Counted from the stretch's first letter, positions 9,258-17,710 are shown. The stretch: DNA of 64,000 nt from Chryseobacterium indologenes (GCA_002439165.1 DJTE01000030.1:62001-126000), one strand, 5' to 3'. Made by a program: numbers and translations. Notes: a model not told the origin generated them from the sequence alone.

Positions 9258-9273
9258 CTACACAAAAGTGTAG
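9258..9273. promoter_or_regulatory. Inverted repeat between divergent genes, possible operator
   Basis: CTACAC-AAAA-GTGTAG lies in the gap between the LuxR-type gene (start 9195) and the gene at 9338. LuxR-type dimers bind such short dyads. A second perfect 12-bp palindrome (TACAGTACTGTA) is at 9315-9326. Confidence 0.4.
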
Positions 9274-9295
9274 CTGTTATCAAAATGGTGTGATC

Positions 9296-9303
9296 TACAT
9301 TTG
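9296..9303 (+). promoter_or_regulatory. -7 box of the gene at 9338
   Basis: TACATTTG matches TAnnTTTG, 34 bases ahead of the ATG at 9338. No TTG is found at the expected distance upstream, so activation by a regulator is possible. The palindrome at 9315-9326 would lie just downstream of the transcription start. Confidence 0.45.
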
Positions 9304-9337
9304 CGAAAAATATATACAGTACTGTACACTTAAGAAA

Positions 9338-9727
9338 ATGAAGAATATCTGTTCCTACTCACGGTTTATTTTATGTACAGCTGTACTTGTGATCCTGTTT
9401 TCTTCGTTTCAGATAACCAGAGGACGGCATATTTACCGTAATCACTGGATAATACCGGCTCACAAGGATTTAAAAATAAAGAATTCCTCAAAGGAAAGTC
9501 TGGAAACGGTTTTATACAATTCTTCCCAAACCGCTCCGCTTCAGTATGTCATCAATAACCATGAAATAAAGGAACTGCCTATTAACGATTCGGTCACCGT
9601 TAAAGTGAATTTCGCCCATGAAGTTTTTATCGTAAATAACTCAAACCATGAGAGTCAATTCAGACTGAAAATTTTAAATAACAGCGGCCGAATTAAAGCA
9701 GTCATCCGGGATCAGTCTAAAAAATAA
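9338..9727 (+). CDS. Small exported hypothetical protein
   Basis: Not recognised. The ATG at 9338 (MKNICSYSRF) is preferred to an upstream in-frame start, because it puts a hydrophobic export or anchor segment (FILCTAVLVILFSSF) right after a short basic N terminus. The remaining ~100 residues are beta-rich with many Asn and Ser (LKIKNSSKESLETVLYNSS) and end in basic residues. It diverges from the LuxR-type regulator and has its own -7 box and terminator, so it may be that regulator's target. Confidence 0.6.
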   Translation: MKNICSYSRFILCTAVLVILFSSFQITRGRHIYRNHWIIPAHKDLKIKNSSKESLETVLYNSSQTAPLQYVINNHEIKELPINDSVTVKVNFAHEVFIVNNSNHESQFRLKILNNSGRIKAVIRDQSKK

Positions 9728-9768
9728 ATGCTAAACTGGTCAAAATTATCGATCTGATAATCTCTACT

Positions 9769-9796
9769 ATTACTGTCTTACGGCAGTAATTTTTTT
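9769..9796 (+). terminator. Terminator of the small exported protein gene
   Basis: ATTACTG, an 8-base loop and CAGTAAT followed by six T, about 40 bases after the stop at 9727. The rest of the gap up to 9965 holds nothing I can support. Confidence 0.75.
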
Positions 9797-9965
9797 GGAA
9801 AATTACCTCAGAGGTGAAAGCTCAGGGCCAGACAAAATGTTCAGTATATCCGGGCCGGAGCCTGAAGATACTTCCCGCAAAGATTCTCATCTCAGACATG
9901 CCACAGTTTATTTTAAATCTTCGGCAGATCGGACATATTTTTATTCTGTGGTACCCGATCCGTTT

Positions 9966-10805
9966 TTATTCGTTCTCTTCTTTGGAAGAGTTCCATCTCA
10001 GGATTCCGTTTTTATCAAACCGGTAGGTATCTTTATGCCATGCGGCTCCTCCCCTGCATCCGGTTTCCAATAGTTTTTTTGCCTTATTTACCTTTACATC
10101 GCATAAACATGTACATTTTGAACGTGAATAATCCGGCTCTTTTAACCTGATGAAACGTTTTGTTTCAGGATGGTACAGATAAATGGTGTACATCCTGTAA
10201 ACTCCCATTCCGGCATCCGGTACGGAAAATGCGACATCATCATATCCGTCAGAATTATAATCTTCTATAATGCTCTGCCGGGCGGCATCCGGATTTTCTA
10301 TGGATAGAAGTTCCAGGTTATCTTTTTTGCCGTTACCATAATCAAAGGTAAGACGGTCATTGTAAAAGTGGTTGAAAGAAATCAATATGCCGTGTATGAG
10401 ATACTGATCACTGCCGTCGTATTTTTCTGTTTTTTCATCTACGGGTTCCAGCTTAAATACCCTGCCATCTTTTTTCCGGGTATAGCTTACATCAAAAAAA
10501 GTATGTTTCATGAGGGAAAGGCGGTAGGTGCCATTCTCTTTTCCATCGATCATTTCATTCCATACATAATGGTCGGTATCCGGCTGCCCGTCGTCTCTTC
10601 CGCTGGTATCTCTTGTATAGCTTTTAACCTGTAAAGGAATCGTCCCTTTCTGCCCGGTGTACCGTACAAAAGCTCCTTTACCTCCTGTTCCGTAATAGAA
10701 TGTTATTCTGAATTCTTTAGCTTCGCCAACCGATTTAAAAGTAAAGGGCTGTGCATGAGCCGCAATTGCCAGCAGTATACTATATAAAAGGAAAAGTTTT
10801 TTCAT
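9966..10805 (-). CDS. Secreted hypothetical protein with FG-GAP/EF-hand-like segment
   Basis: Signal peptide (MKKLFLLYSILLAIAAHAQ) and a 260-residue mature protein. Around residue 190 EDYNSDGYDDVAFSVPDAG resembles the calcium-binding loop of FG-GAP/VCBS beta-propeller repeats; the tail has clustered Cys (KCTCLCDV and ETGCRGGAAW) that could form disulfides. The overall pattern resembles the uncharacterised XAC2610-type proteins found in many Gram-negatives, but I place it there only tentatively. The gene for a four-helix membrane protein lies 33 bases upstream on the same strand. Confidence 0.65.
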   Translation of the reverse strand: MKKLFLLYSILLAIAAHAQPFTFKSVGEAKEFRITFYYGTGGKGAFVRYTGQKGTIPLQVKSYTRDTSGRDDGQPDTDHYVWNEMIDGKENGTYRLSLMKHTFFDVSYTRKKDGRVFKLEPVDEKTEKYDGSDQYLIHGILISFNHFYNDRLTFDYGNGKKDNLELLSIENPDAARQSIIEDYNSDGYDDVAFSVPDAGMGVYRMYTIYLYHPETKRFIRLKEPDYSRSKCTCLCDVKVNKAKKLLETGCRGGAAWHKDTYRFDKNGILRWNSSKEENE

Positions 10806-10838
10806 AAGACAGGGTGTTCAAAACCTTTGATAAAAATA

Positions 10839-11249
10839 TTATTTAAATAATACATTCAGCCTGAAATAATAAAATGTCCACAGGATCAGCCAGGGTACAT
10901 CAAAAATCAGCAGAAGAAATACTCCCTGTTTATCAAAGCCTTCACCTGCCGTTAAAAAAAGGGAATACACCAATGGAATACTGGGAATCAGAAACCAGCA
11001 AAGGGCCGTATTCATTTTCCCCTGAAGCGGTTTTAAAAGCGACAAAAGACTGCTCAACGAAAAAACACTCAAAACTAATGTCCAAAAAATAAGAAGAACA
11101 TATCCTAAACCACTCATATCACACATTCTCCGGTAATCTTCAGGCCTTTTTGTGGCATCCAGATAGATGACCAGCAGAATGGCTGAAATCACCGTAGCCA
11201 GGAACCACGTCTTCAGGATCGACCGTAAAATGAACTTTCTTTTAGGCAT
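10839..11249 (-). CDS. Hypothetical membrane protein with four spans
   Basis: 136 residues with a basic N terminus (MPKRKF) and four hydrophobic segments, at about 14-31, 48-72, 83-103 and 110-130. No family recognised. It is the upstream member of a probable two-gene operon with the secreted protein at 9966-10805 (gap 33 bases). Confidence 0.6.
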   Translation of the reverse strand: MPKRKFILRSILKTWFLATVISAILLVIYLDATKRPEDYRRMCDMSGLGYVLLIFWTLVLSVFSLSSLLSLLKPLQGKMNTALCWFLIPSIPLVYSLFLTAGEGFDKQGVFLLLIFDVPWLILWTFYYFRLNVLFK

Positions 11250-11488
11250 TGGGCGTATGTATAGTACTAAAGTAGCAATAAACTATGGAATTAACAAAAA
11301 TCATAACTTTCCTGATGAAGAATATAATCTTCCGGAAAAAGAATGCTATATAAACCAGTGTCCTGCTCTAAGTGTCCACAGATTTTGTTTATTAACTGAC
11401 ATAAGCCATGTGTACAGAACAGAGCCTAAAAAGTGAGAAAAAGACCTGAAGCCAGTACAATTAAACATAAGACTGCCTTTTAATTATT

Positions 11489-11496
11489 TATATTTG
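11489..11496 (+). promoter_or_regulatory. -7 box of the LytS/LytTR pair
   Basis: TATATTTG matches TAnnTTTG, 26 bases before the ATG at 11523. No clear TTG at the -33 position. The divergent gap 11250-11522 shows nothing else I can name. Confidence 0.45.
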
Positions 11497-11522
11497 TAAA
11501 TAATCTACTCCATTTAGTAACC

Positions 11523-12812
11523 ATGCAATTTAAACTGATTATTTTAATTTTAACCCTTTTTATATTTCCTGATTCTTTCGCACAAAAAGGAGCTGCCGAC
11601 AGTTTACAAACAGTACTGAAAAAACATTCTGAAATTGATGATCAACGGGTAGATCTGTTAAACACAATAGCCGGCAAAATCAGCCGAACAGATCCGGCAA
11701 AAGCTATAAAATTGCTTAAAGAGTCGGAAGCACTTGCCGAAAAACTGCAATATAATAAAGGTAAAATGGATTGTTATTTACAATTGGGGCAGCTTTATAA
11801 TGCAGATGAGCAGTACAAAACAGCAATACATTACGCAGCCCAGGGTTCCATAATAGCCAAAGATCTCAAGCTTACAGACTATAAAAGAGCATTCTTTCTT
11901 TTATTGGCGGAAATTTATTATGATAAAAACAACAGTATATATGAAAAGATTTCGGCAAAAGATTTTCAGACAGAAATAAAATATAAAGCTTTTTTAAAAG
12001 ACAGTCTTCATCAATCTCGGGAAAAGGCAGGTTTTTTAAAAAAGGTAATAGAAAATCAGGAAAGTGAACTGCTGATATCCCGATTACTAATTTTCTTAGG
12101 TATTATTACCTTTTTAGGATTGATTCTCCTCGGAGTTTATATATCAACGGTCATAAAATCGAGGAAGATAAAAATGGAAAATAAGCAGCTGCTGACTGAG
12201 CAGAAATTACGAAGATCACAGATGAATCCGCATTTTATTTTTAATTCCATACAAAATATCAGAAGCCTGATCAATGACAAAAAAGAAGAGAGGGCAGTAG
12301 ATTACCTTAACAGATTTTCACAGCTTACACGCCAGATTCTTGAAAGCTCAGACGAAAATTACACTTCCCTGACAGAGGAAGTTGAACTGATAGAAAATTA
12401 TATAAACCTACAACAACTTTTATATAATAAATCGTTTAACTATACGATTAAAGCGGAAGATGCAATAAATACGGATTCCATATTTTTACCCCCAATGCTT
12501 ACACAGCCATTTATCGAGAATGCAATTAAGCATGGTTTAAACGGTAAGTCAGCAAACGGGCTGATTGAGATTAAATTCTATTTAAAAGACAGAAAATTAT
12601 TTTTCGAAATTTCTGACAATGGATGCGGATTCAGTAACGATAAAAAAGCAACCCATCATAAATCTCTGGCAACGATGATCACCAAAGAACGTTTAGCTCA
12701 TTATACAAAAAACCGGGATGTTATTTTACAGACCCAAAATATACTTGATCCCAATAAAAATATTATAGGAGCCAAAGTAATTTTTGAAATACCTTATATT
12801 TACGAAAACTAA
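11523..12812 (+). CDS. LytS/YehU-type sensor histidine kinase
   Basis: Membrane kinase of the His_kinase (PF06580) family. Signal peptide (1-20, ending SFAQ), a short TPR-like periplasmic part (about 35-165), a transmembrane helix near 183-208, then a coiled coil into the phosphoacceptor motif QMNPHFIFNSIQNI with His237. The ATPase shows PPMLTQPFIENAIKHGL and EISDNGCGF. The TPR region is shorter than in related Bacteroidota kinases. A LytTR regulator gene starts 5 bases after the stop, so the two form a pair. The stretch is visibly AT-rich compared with neighbouring genes. Confidence 0.92.
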   Translation: MQFKLIILILTLFIFPDSFAQKGAADSLQTVLKKHSEIDDQRVDLLNTIAGKISRTDPAKAIKLLKESEALAEKLQYNKGKMDCYLQLGQLYNADEQYKTAIHYAAQGSIIAKDLKLTDYKRAFFLLLAEIYYDKNNSIYEKISAKDFQTEIKYKAFLKDSLHQSREKAGFLKKVIENQESELLISRLLIFLGIITFLGLILLGVYISTVIKSRKIKMENKQLLTEQKLRRSQMNPHFIFNSIQNIRSLINDKKEERAVDYLNRFSQLTRQILESSDENYTSLTEEVELIENYINLQQLLYNKSFNYTIKAEDAINTDSIFLPPMLTQPFIENAIKHGLNGKSANGLIEIKFYLKDRKLFFEISDNGCGFSNDKKATHHKSLATMITKERLAHYTKNRDVILQTQNILDPNKNIIGAKVIFEIPYIYEN

Positions 12813-12817
12813 ACCAT

Positions 12818-13567
12818 ATGCTTCGAGCTATTGTAATTGACGATATTGAGTCAGTAAGAAAAGATAATATTGCTGTTATTGAGACCCATTGTTCCAATAT
12901 TTCCATTATAGGACAGGCTGATTCCGTTGTTTCCGGCATAGATTTGATTAACCGGCTATCACCTGATCTTGTTTTCCTTGATGTAGAAATGCCGGATGGT
13001 AACGGATTCGACCTGCTTAAGAAACTAAAGGTCATTAATTTTAAAGTAATCTTTGTTACGGGGTATGAAGATTTTGCCATTAAAGCTTTTCGCTTTTCGG
13101 CCATTGATTATCTGCTAAAGCCTCTTAATCCTAATGATTTAAAAGAAGCAGTACAAAAAGCAGAAGAAGCCATCAACAAGGAAGTATTCGATGTAAAGCT
13201 TCAGAATTTATTTGCCAACCTTGAAAGACCAAAATCTCTTCAGAAACTGATTTTGAAAACAGCCGACAGAATTTATTCGGTCAACATTCAGGATATTGTA
13301 AATTGTGAATCAGATAAAAACTATACAACTTTTTATTTTATCAATGCCCCAAGACTGGTTGTCTCTACAAATCTAAAAGAATATGAAATATTGTTGAAAC
13401 CATATAATTTTTTCAGGTCACATCAATCTCATCTGATTAATATGGCCTATTTTGACCATTTTATCAGAACAGATGGCGGAAATACAATTATTATGAAAAA
13501 TAAGACTGCAATACCGCTTTCTGTCCGCAAGAAAGAAGAATTTCTGGAATTGCTTGAAGACCTTTAA
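12818..13567 (+). CDS. LytTR-type response regulator
   Basis: Partner of the LytS-type kinase upstream. The receiver domain (1-120) has phospho-acceptor Asp55 (FLDVEMPDGNGF), a Thr in VTGYEDFAIKAF and the conserved KP (LLKPLNPNDL). The LytTR DNA-binding domain (about 150-245) contains IYSVNIQDIVNCESD, FRSHQSHLINM and the tail IPLSVRKKEEFLELL. The length of 249 residues is normal. Such pairs in Bacteroidota often act on neighbouring or envelope genes; no target is evident here. Confidence 0.94.
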   Translation: MLRAIVIDDIESVRKDNIAVIETHCSNISIIGQADSVVSGIDLINRLSPDLVFLDVEMPDGNGFDLLKKLKVINFKVIFVTGYEDFAIKAFRFSAIDYLLKPLNPNDLKEAVQKAEEAINKEVFDVKLQNLFANLERPKSLQKLILKTADRIYSVNIQDIVNCESDKNYTTFYFINAPRLVVSTNLKEYEILLKPYNFFRSHQSHLINMAYFDHFIRTDGGNTIIMKNKTAIPLSVRKKEEFLELLEDL

Positions 13568-13620
13568 AACCTTGTTTCAATAAAAATAATTTCCATCAAA
13601 AAGCTGACGGAAAAATTTAA

Positions 13621-13722
13621 TTAGAATATGATGCCGGCGTGACCATTCTTAATCGTTCTGGAAAAGCACCTTCAGATACTTTATTAAAAAATAATATGGA
13701 GACAATATGGGGAAAATCATAA
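13621..13722 (+). pseudogene. Possible decayed C-terminal tail of a polymorphic toxin
   Basis: A short open frame of 33 codons, bounded upstream by an in-frame stop and lacking a start, reads GVTILNRSGKAPSDTLLKN and ends IWGKS before TAA. The residue composition looks like real protein, and it sits 84 bases before an Imm11-like gene, where a cognate toxin gene would normally end. Upstream in the same frame a stop interrupts FHQKADGKI. I infer the remnant of a lost toxin; I do not recognise its family. Confidence 0.3.
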
Positions 13723-13806
13723 CAAATTCTTCAGCTTTGCAAACGCCACCTGACCTTGCTGTTTTTTTATTGATTACTAATGAACATGAATACATAAAAA
13801 GCTTTT

Positions 13807-14466
13807 ATGCAATACTTCAGAATAACTCAGGAAACCGACTTTGAAATAATTGGCCATTATCCCCAGGTGAAAGAATTAAAGATAGGTTTTCATGAAGCAA
13901 GGGCCTCTCAATGGGGTAAAATTACAAGCTGGAAAACGGAGGATGACATACCGGATTTGAATAATTTTATTTTACATTCAAAATCTAAACTAACGGATAA
14001 TTTATCCAGTAATTTTGTTATTGAAAGCAACGGATTATTCATAAGCCAAAAATGTAAAGAGGTTTTTAATCAATTCATTGTTAATGGTAGTTTTTATCCT
14101 TTAACTTTACATAAGCCTGATGAAAAGTATGAGTATAATTTCTTGTGGTATGAAATGGGTGGTAAAAGTACAATAAATTGTAAAGATTCAGATTTTATAG
14201 AGTTTAATACCATTGAAAAAGAATACGGAAAAACAATTAAAATATCTGATTTTGAAGACTATAAAATTAAATTCAGAAAATTATATACAGAAAAAGAAGA
14301 TTGGGACATCATCCCAAAAACATTAAAATTCACAAGGTATTTCGATATTACTCCAGCTTTCAGAATAGGATTAATCTGCAGCGAAAAAGTAAAAAATGCC
14401 ATTGAAGGCAATCAGCTTACAGGATTTGATTTCAGGTCTTTGGATGTAGAAATTTTGTTTGATTAA
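13807..14466 (+). CDS. Imm11-like (DUF1629) immunity protein, orphan
   Basis: 219 residues. The pattern suggests the Imm11 immunity family of polymorphic toxin systems: FVIESNGLFISQKCKEVF in the middle, then SFYPLTLHKPDEKYEYNF and a tail IEGNQLTGFDFRSLDVE, where the N-x-LTGF element near the end is characteristic. Immunity proteins of this type protect the producer from a secreted toxin domain. No intact toxin gene is next to it; only a short possible toxin tail lies upstream. The gene is markedly AT-rich, which fits horizontal transfer. Family assignment is from pattern memory. Confidence 0.55.
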   Translation: MQYFRITQETDFEIIGHYPQVKELKIGFHEARASQWGKITSWKTEDDIPDLNNFILHSKSKLTDNLSSNFVIESNGLFISQKCKEVFNQFIVNGSFYPLTLHKPDEKYEYNFLWYEMGGKSTINCKDSDFIEFNTIEKEYGKTIKISDFEDYKIKFRKLYTEKEDWDIIPKTLKFTRYFDITPAFRIGLICSEKVKNAIEGNQLTGFDFRSLDVEILFD

Positions 14467-14642
14467 ATCTTTGCTTTTCTTGCGTTAAGTCAAATAAATA
14501 TGAATATAAAAGAAAAATCAAGTACAACTCAGAGGAGTAAAGGATAGAACATTTTCCTCTTCAGATTAACCCAGACTTTTTGCTTAGTCTCCAACTTTTG
14601 CGCCTGACCGATATAGCTTTGTTTATCAAATAGTTATAAACG

Positions 14643-14666
14643 AAAAAAGTCGCTAAATTAGCGACT
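14643..14666 (-). terminator. Terminator of the solitary tRNA-Asp
   Basis: On the minus strand AGTCGCTA, loop, TAGCGACT followed by six T. The homologous hairpin at 17342-17366 has the same layout with base-paired substitutions. Confidence 0.85.
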
Positions 14667-14676
14667 TATACTCTTG

Positions 14677-14750
14677 CGATCCGGACGGGACTCGAACCCG
14701 CGACCTCCGCCGTGACAGGGCGGCATTCTAACCAGCTGAACTACCGGATC
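14677..14750 (-). tRNA. tRNA-Asp(GTC), copy 1
   Basis: 74 bases. The acceptor stem is GATCCGG/CCGGATC with discriminator G; the anticodon arm is CCGCC-CTGTCAC-GGCGG, giving anticodon GTC; the T arm contains GGTTCGAGTCC. CCA is not encoded. It is identical to the three tandem copies at 17378-17666 but is separated from them by 2.6 kb. Confidence 0.97.
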
Positions 14751-15059
14751 AATTTTTAAAGAACTCTCACCTTTGCAGATTTTATTAAAAAAATATCTCT
14801 TTGCGTGAAAAATTCTGATGCAAATATATCGAGTTTTTCCTATTCTACAATAAAAAATCAAATTAATTTTCTCGTTTCAGAGCTTATAATAAAAAAAACG
14901 CTGATTATCAGGGATAAAAAATTATAAGCTCTTTCATGGTATACTTAATGCTGTAAATATGGAATATTCCCACACTCCAGACGAATTTCACTCTATTCAG
15001 AATACCATCACTTATACCGCCGTCTTTTTTGATTTGTGTAATAGAGGGAACCCGTAAAT
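14751..15059. other. Intergenic region with a long inverted repeat
   Basis: 309 bases between tRNA-Asp copy 1 and the DUF285 gene. A perfect 12-bp inverted repeat (AGAGCTTATAAT and its complement, 14879-14890 and 14921-14932) encloses a 30-base segment with its own small dyad CTGAT-T-ATCAG. No gene is seen. Within the split tRNA-Asp segment this could be a remnant of a mobile element. Confidence 0.45.
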
Positions 15060-16817
15060 CTATTCTTTAATAAATTTGGAATGATAAGTGTTTTTATCCG
15101 TTATTAATTTTAAAATATAATTTCCGGATCTTAATACAGAGACATCTATCCTGTTATCTTTAAAGTCTGATCCAGTTTCTATTAATCTTCCTGACAGGTC
15201 GCAGATCTCTATTTTTTTAATTTTTTCCGGAGTTCTGAAATTAATAATATCCTTTACAGGATTCGGATAGATTTGGATTTTTGAACCCTGTACTTCCTGC
15301 GTGGCTAAAGAAGAATTACAGCCTGGATCATAGGTATCTCCATCAATCCGCCAATTCTTTGTATTGATGAGATAGTTTCTTGCGGAAACGGCTTCATTGC
15401 TCGAGTAAACCATTGGCGTATTCCCGTTAAAAAGGATATTGCTGGGGGTATTGATATTATTTGCCCAGCCAATGAGTGTTTTATTATAATTATTACAATC
15501 CATTCCGGAACCATACAGCATAAAATTGTTAATCAGCCCGCTGGTCGTGAGATTTTTCAAATTCCATTTTCCGAGATTCTGATTGAATTTATCAGCTGCT
15601 AAGAACATAGCGCCCATACCTCTGACATTGGTCGTATCCCAATTTTCAATATTCTGATTAAAAAGGATTGCAAAGCCAAACATACTGGTCATATCTGTAA
15701 CGTTAGAAGTATTCCAATTACCGATGGGCTGATTGAATGAAAAAGCTTCATAAAACATAGAAGCCATATTCGTTACATTGGAAGTATTCCAGCTCCCAAT
15801 AGGTTTGTCAAATCTGAGCGCGTTTAAAAACATATTATACATATTTCTTACTGACGAAGTATCCCAGCCCCCAATATCCCCGTTAAAAATAGTGTTGCTT
15901 TGAAACATCGATTCCATATTGGTCACTTTTGAGGTGTTCCAATTATTCAGAGATTGATTAAAAGAATTGGCCACTTCAAACATATGAGACATATTGGTTA
16001 CATTCAATGTATTCCATTTTCCAATATTCTGGTTGAAAGCAAGTGCACCGCTAAACATATAAGACATGTCTGTAACTTTGGAGGTATCCCAATCGGTTAT
16101 ATCCTGATTAAAAATATTCGCAGAAAAAAACATGGTTGACATATTGGTTACATTCGATGTATTCCAGTTTGCAATTGATTCATTAAATAAATCGGCATTG
16201 TAAAAAGCCCAGGACATATTAGTTACATTAGTCGTATCCCAATTATTTATTTGTGAATTAGCTCTCAGTCTCGTACATTGATAAAATAAACGGCTTAAGT
16301 CACATCCCGGCAGAAAAACAGGAGTATCTGTGGCCGTACAATCTAAATTGTCACAATGTGTAAACTGTATTTTTTTCCAATTAATATTACCCCATTGTAC
16401 AATATCCAGTATTTTCTGTGTATCACCATAAGAACTTGTTGGTCCCTCACTCGTAATACCGTGGAAAACCATTTGTGAAAAATTACCGCTTCCGTTGCTG
16501 ACCTTAACATAATAAGTAGCTTCAGAGGTGTTTGGATTAACAGGAGTCCCAAAATCCAGCAATACCGCATTTCCCACAGTAGATGTTACATGGTTCAATA
16601 TTCCGTTATGAGAAGGAAAACCTGCTTCTTCCCAATAAATTGTATAATCAGTTCCCACTCCCGGAAAGTATACCTGACTATTAGTCGTGTGCTGCATCTG
16701 ATTGCCAACCCACATAAGATAACTGGGATTATTGGGTTTCCAAAGAGTAATAAATTCATTTTGGGAAAAGCAATAAATAACGCAAAAAAGCGAAAATAAT
16801 GTGTATATTTTTTTCAT
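15060..16817 (-). CDS. Secreted DUF285 (BspA-like) repeat protein with T9SS sorting tail
   Basis: 585 residues, exported (signal peptide MKKIYTLFSLFCVIYCFSQ). After an N-terminal beta-rich part (20-185), about ten units of 25 residues follow, with the pattern W-N/D-T-S-N-V-T-N-M-x-x-M-F at each start; these form the leucine-rich-like solenoid of DUF285 proteins, often surface adhesins. The last ~75 residues (IQIYPNPVKDIINF, ending NTYHSKFIKE) are a type A sorting domain of the type IX secretion system, so the protein should be carried to the surface and anchored. It lies alone between tRNA-Asp copies, possibly as cargo of an insertion. Confidence 0.88.
   Translation of the reverse strand: MKKIYTLFSLFCVIYCFSQNEFITLWKPNNPSYLMWVGNQMQHTTNSQVYFPGVGTDYTIYWEEAGFPSHNGILNHVTSTVGNAVLLDFGTPVNPNTSEATYYVKVSNGSGNFSQMVFHGITSEGPTSSYGDTQKILDIVQWGNINWKKIQFTHCDNLDCTATDTPVFLPGCDLSRLFYQCTRLRANSQINNWDTTNVTNMSWAFYNADLFNESIANWNTSNVTNMSTMFFSANIFNQDITDWDTSKVTDMSYMFSGALAFNQNIGKWNTLNVTNMSHMFEVANSFNQSLNNWNTSKVTNMESMFQSNTIFNGDIGGWDTSSVRNMYNMFLNALRFDKPIGSWNTSNVTNMASMFYEAFSFNQPIGNWNTSNVTDMTSMFGFAILFNQNIENWDTTNVRGMGAMFLAADKFNQNLGKWNLKNLTTSGLINNFMLYGSGMDCNNYNKTLIGWANNINTPSNILFNGNTPMVYSSNEAVSARNYLINTKNWRIDGDTYDPGCNSSLATQEVQGSKIQIYPNPVKDIINFRTPEKIKKIEICDLSGRLIETGSDFKDNRIDVSVLRSGNYILKLITDKNTYHSKFIKE
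15540..16250 (-). repeat. DUF285 coding repeats, 75-base period
   Basis: About ten degenerate tandem 75-base units encode the 25-residue DUF285 repeats. They vary in sequence but keep frame. Boundaries are approximate. Confidence 0.8.
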
Positions 16818-17341
16818 TTGTATTTTTTTATAAAACTAAACAGGTCTGTCTAAACAAATTTAATAATTAAAATTCTATTTTTTTAAGAATTTTAAAAACC
16901 TTTTCTTCATTCTCTGTATAAAATTTGAGCAAATAATATCCTGATCATAATCCGGAAATATCAATTTGTAAAATGCTGATCCTTTTTTCATATGTCGACA
17001 TCTGCTTACTTCAAAAAATAAATGCTGCGTGACTTCCTCATTTATCCTCATAAATACACCTTTAACACAGCAGTAAGAGTATCACAACACTAAAAAAACA
17101 AACTGTTCTGCAATTAAGTTGTTTCAAATGATTGGTTCCATATCGAATTACTTTGTCAACTTTCTTTTTGATCAATATTCTATATTATAACTTTACGTTC
17201 CAGGATACAAACGAATCACATTCTTTTGCTTTTATCCTCAACACCAAAATCGTTAGCCGGTTAATATTTTTTGTAATTGGTAAAATCCTTTTTAGTAAAA
17301 TGACAGTGGAAATTGGGATACATTTTCAATAGCTATAAACG
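16818..17341. other. Intergenic region within the split tRNA-Asp segment
   Basis: About 520 AT-rich bases with no gene I can support. Its right end (about 17326-17341) resembles the sequence left of tRNA copy 1: both read ATAG-TATAAACGAAAAAA before the terminator hairpin, so the repeat extends beyond the tRNA itself. An open frame at 17132-17332 looks like noise. Confidence 0.5.
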
Positions 17342-17366
17342 AAAAAAAGTCACCAAATTGGTGACT
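17342..17366 (-). terminator. Terminator of the tRNA-Asp triplet
   Basis: On the minus strand AGTCACCA, loop, TGGTGACT followed by six T, directly after copy 2. Confidence 0.85.
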
Positions 17367-17377
17367 TTTTATTTGAG

Positions 17378-17451
17378 CGATCCGGACGGGACTCGAACCC
17401 GCGACCTCCGCCGTGACAGGGCGGCATTCTAACCAGCTGAACTACCGGATC
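17378..17451 (-). tRNA. tRNA-Asp(GTC), copy 2
   Basis: 74 bases identical to copy 1, last of the tandem triplet before the terminator. Confidence 0.97.
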
Positions 17452-17483
17452 AATTTTTTTAAAAGAAATTGACAAAACTTCTG

Positions 17484-17557
17484 CGATCCGGACGGGACTC
17501 GAACCCGCGACCTCCGCCGTGACAGGGCGGCATTCTAACCAGCTGAACTACCGGATC
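17484..17557 (-). tRNA. tRNA-Asp(GTC), copy 3
   Basis: 74 bases identical to the other copies; middle of the triplet, separated from its neighbours by 32 and 35 bases of AT-rich spacer. Confidence 0.97.
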
Positions 17558-17592
17558 AAATTTTGTTTTAAAAGTAAATTGAAAAACTTTTG

Positions 17593-17666
17593 CGATCCGG
17601 ACGGGACTCGAACCCGCGACCTCCGCCGTGACAGGGCGGCATTCTAACCAGCTGAACTACCGGATC
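17593..17666 (-). tRNA. tRNA-Asp(GTC), copy 4
   Basis: 74 bases identical to the other copies; promoter-proximal member of the triplet, about 40 bases after the predicted transcription start. Confidence 0.97.
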
Positions 17667-17710
17667 ATTTTCATGTTGTTGTAAAGAACGTTGTTTCTTT
17701 TTTGTGATTG

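Noticed and set aside
9795..10073. Open frame of 92 codons overlapping the secreted protein gene
   Set aside because: Mostly antisense to the gene at 9966-10805 and without recognisable protein features.
14658..14861. Open frame across tRNA-Asp copy 1
   Set aside because: It translates the tRNA itself; chance frame.
15540..16250. CRISPR-like or satellite array
   Set aside because: The 75-base period is in frame with 25-residue DUF285 protein repeats and the units are degenerate; there are no spacers.
17132..17332. Open frame of 66 codons between DUF285 gene and tRNA genes
   Set aside because: AT-rich random-looking translation, no export signal or domain, no promoter or ribosome site.
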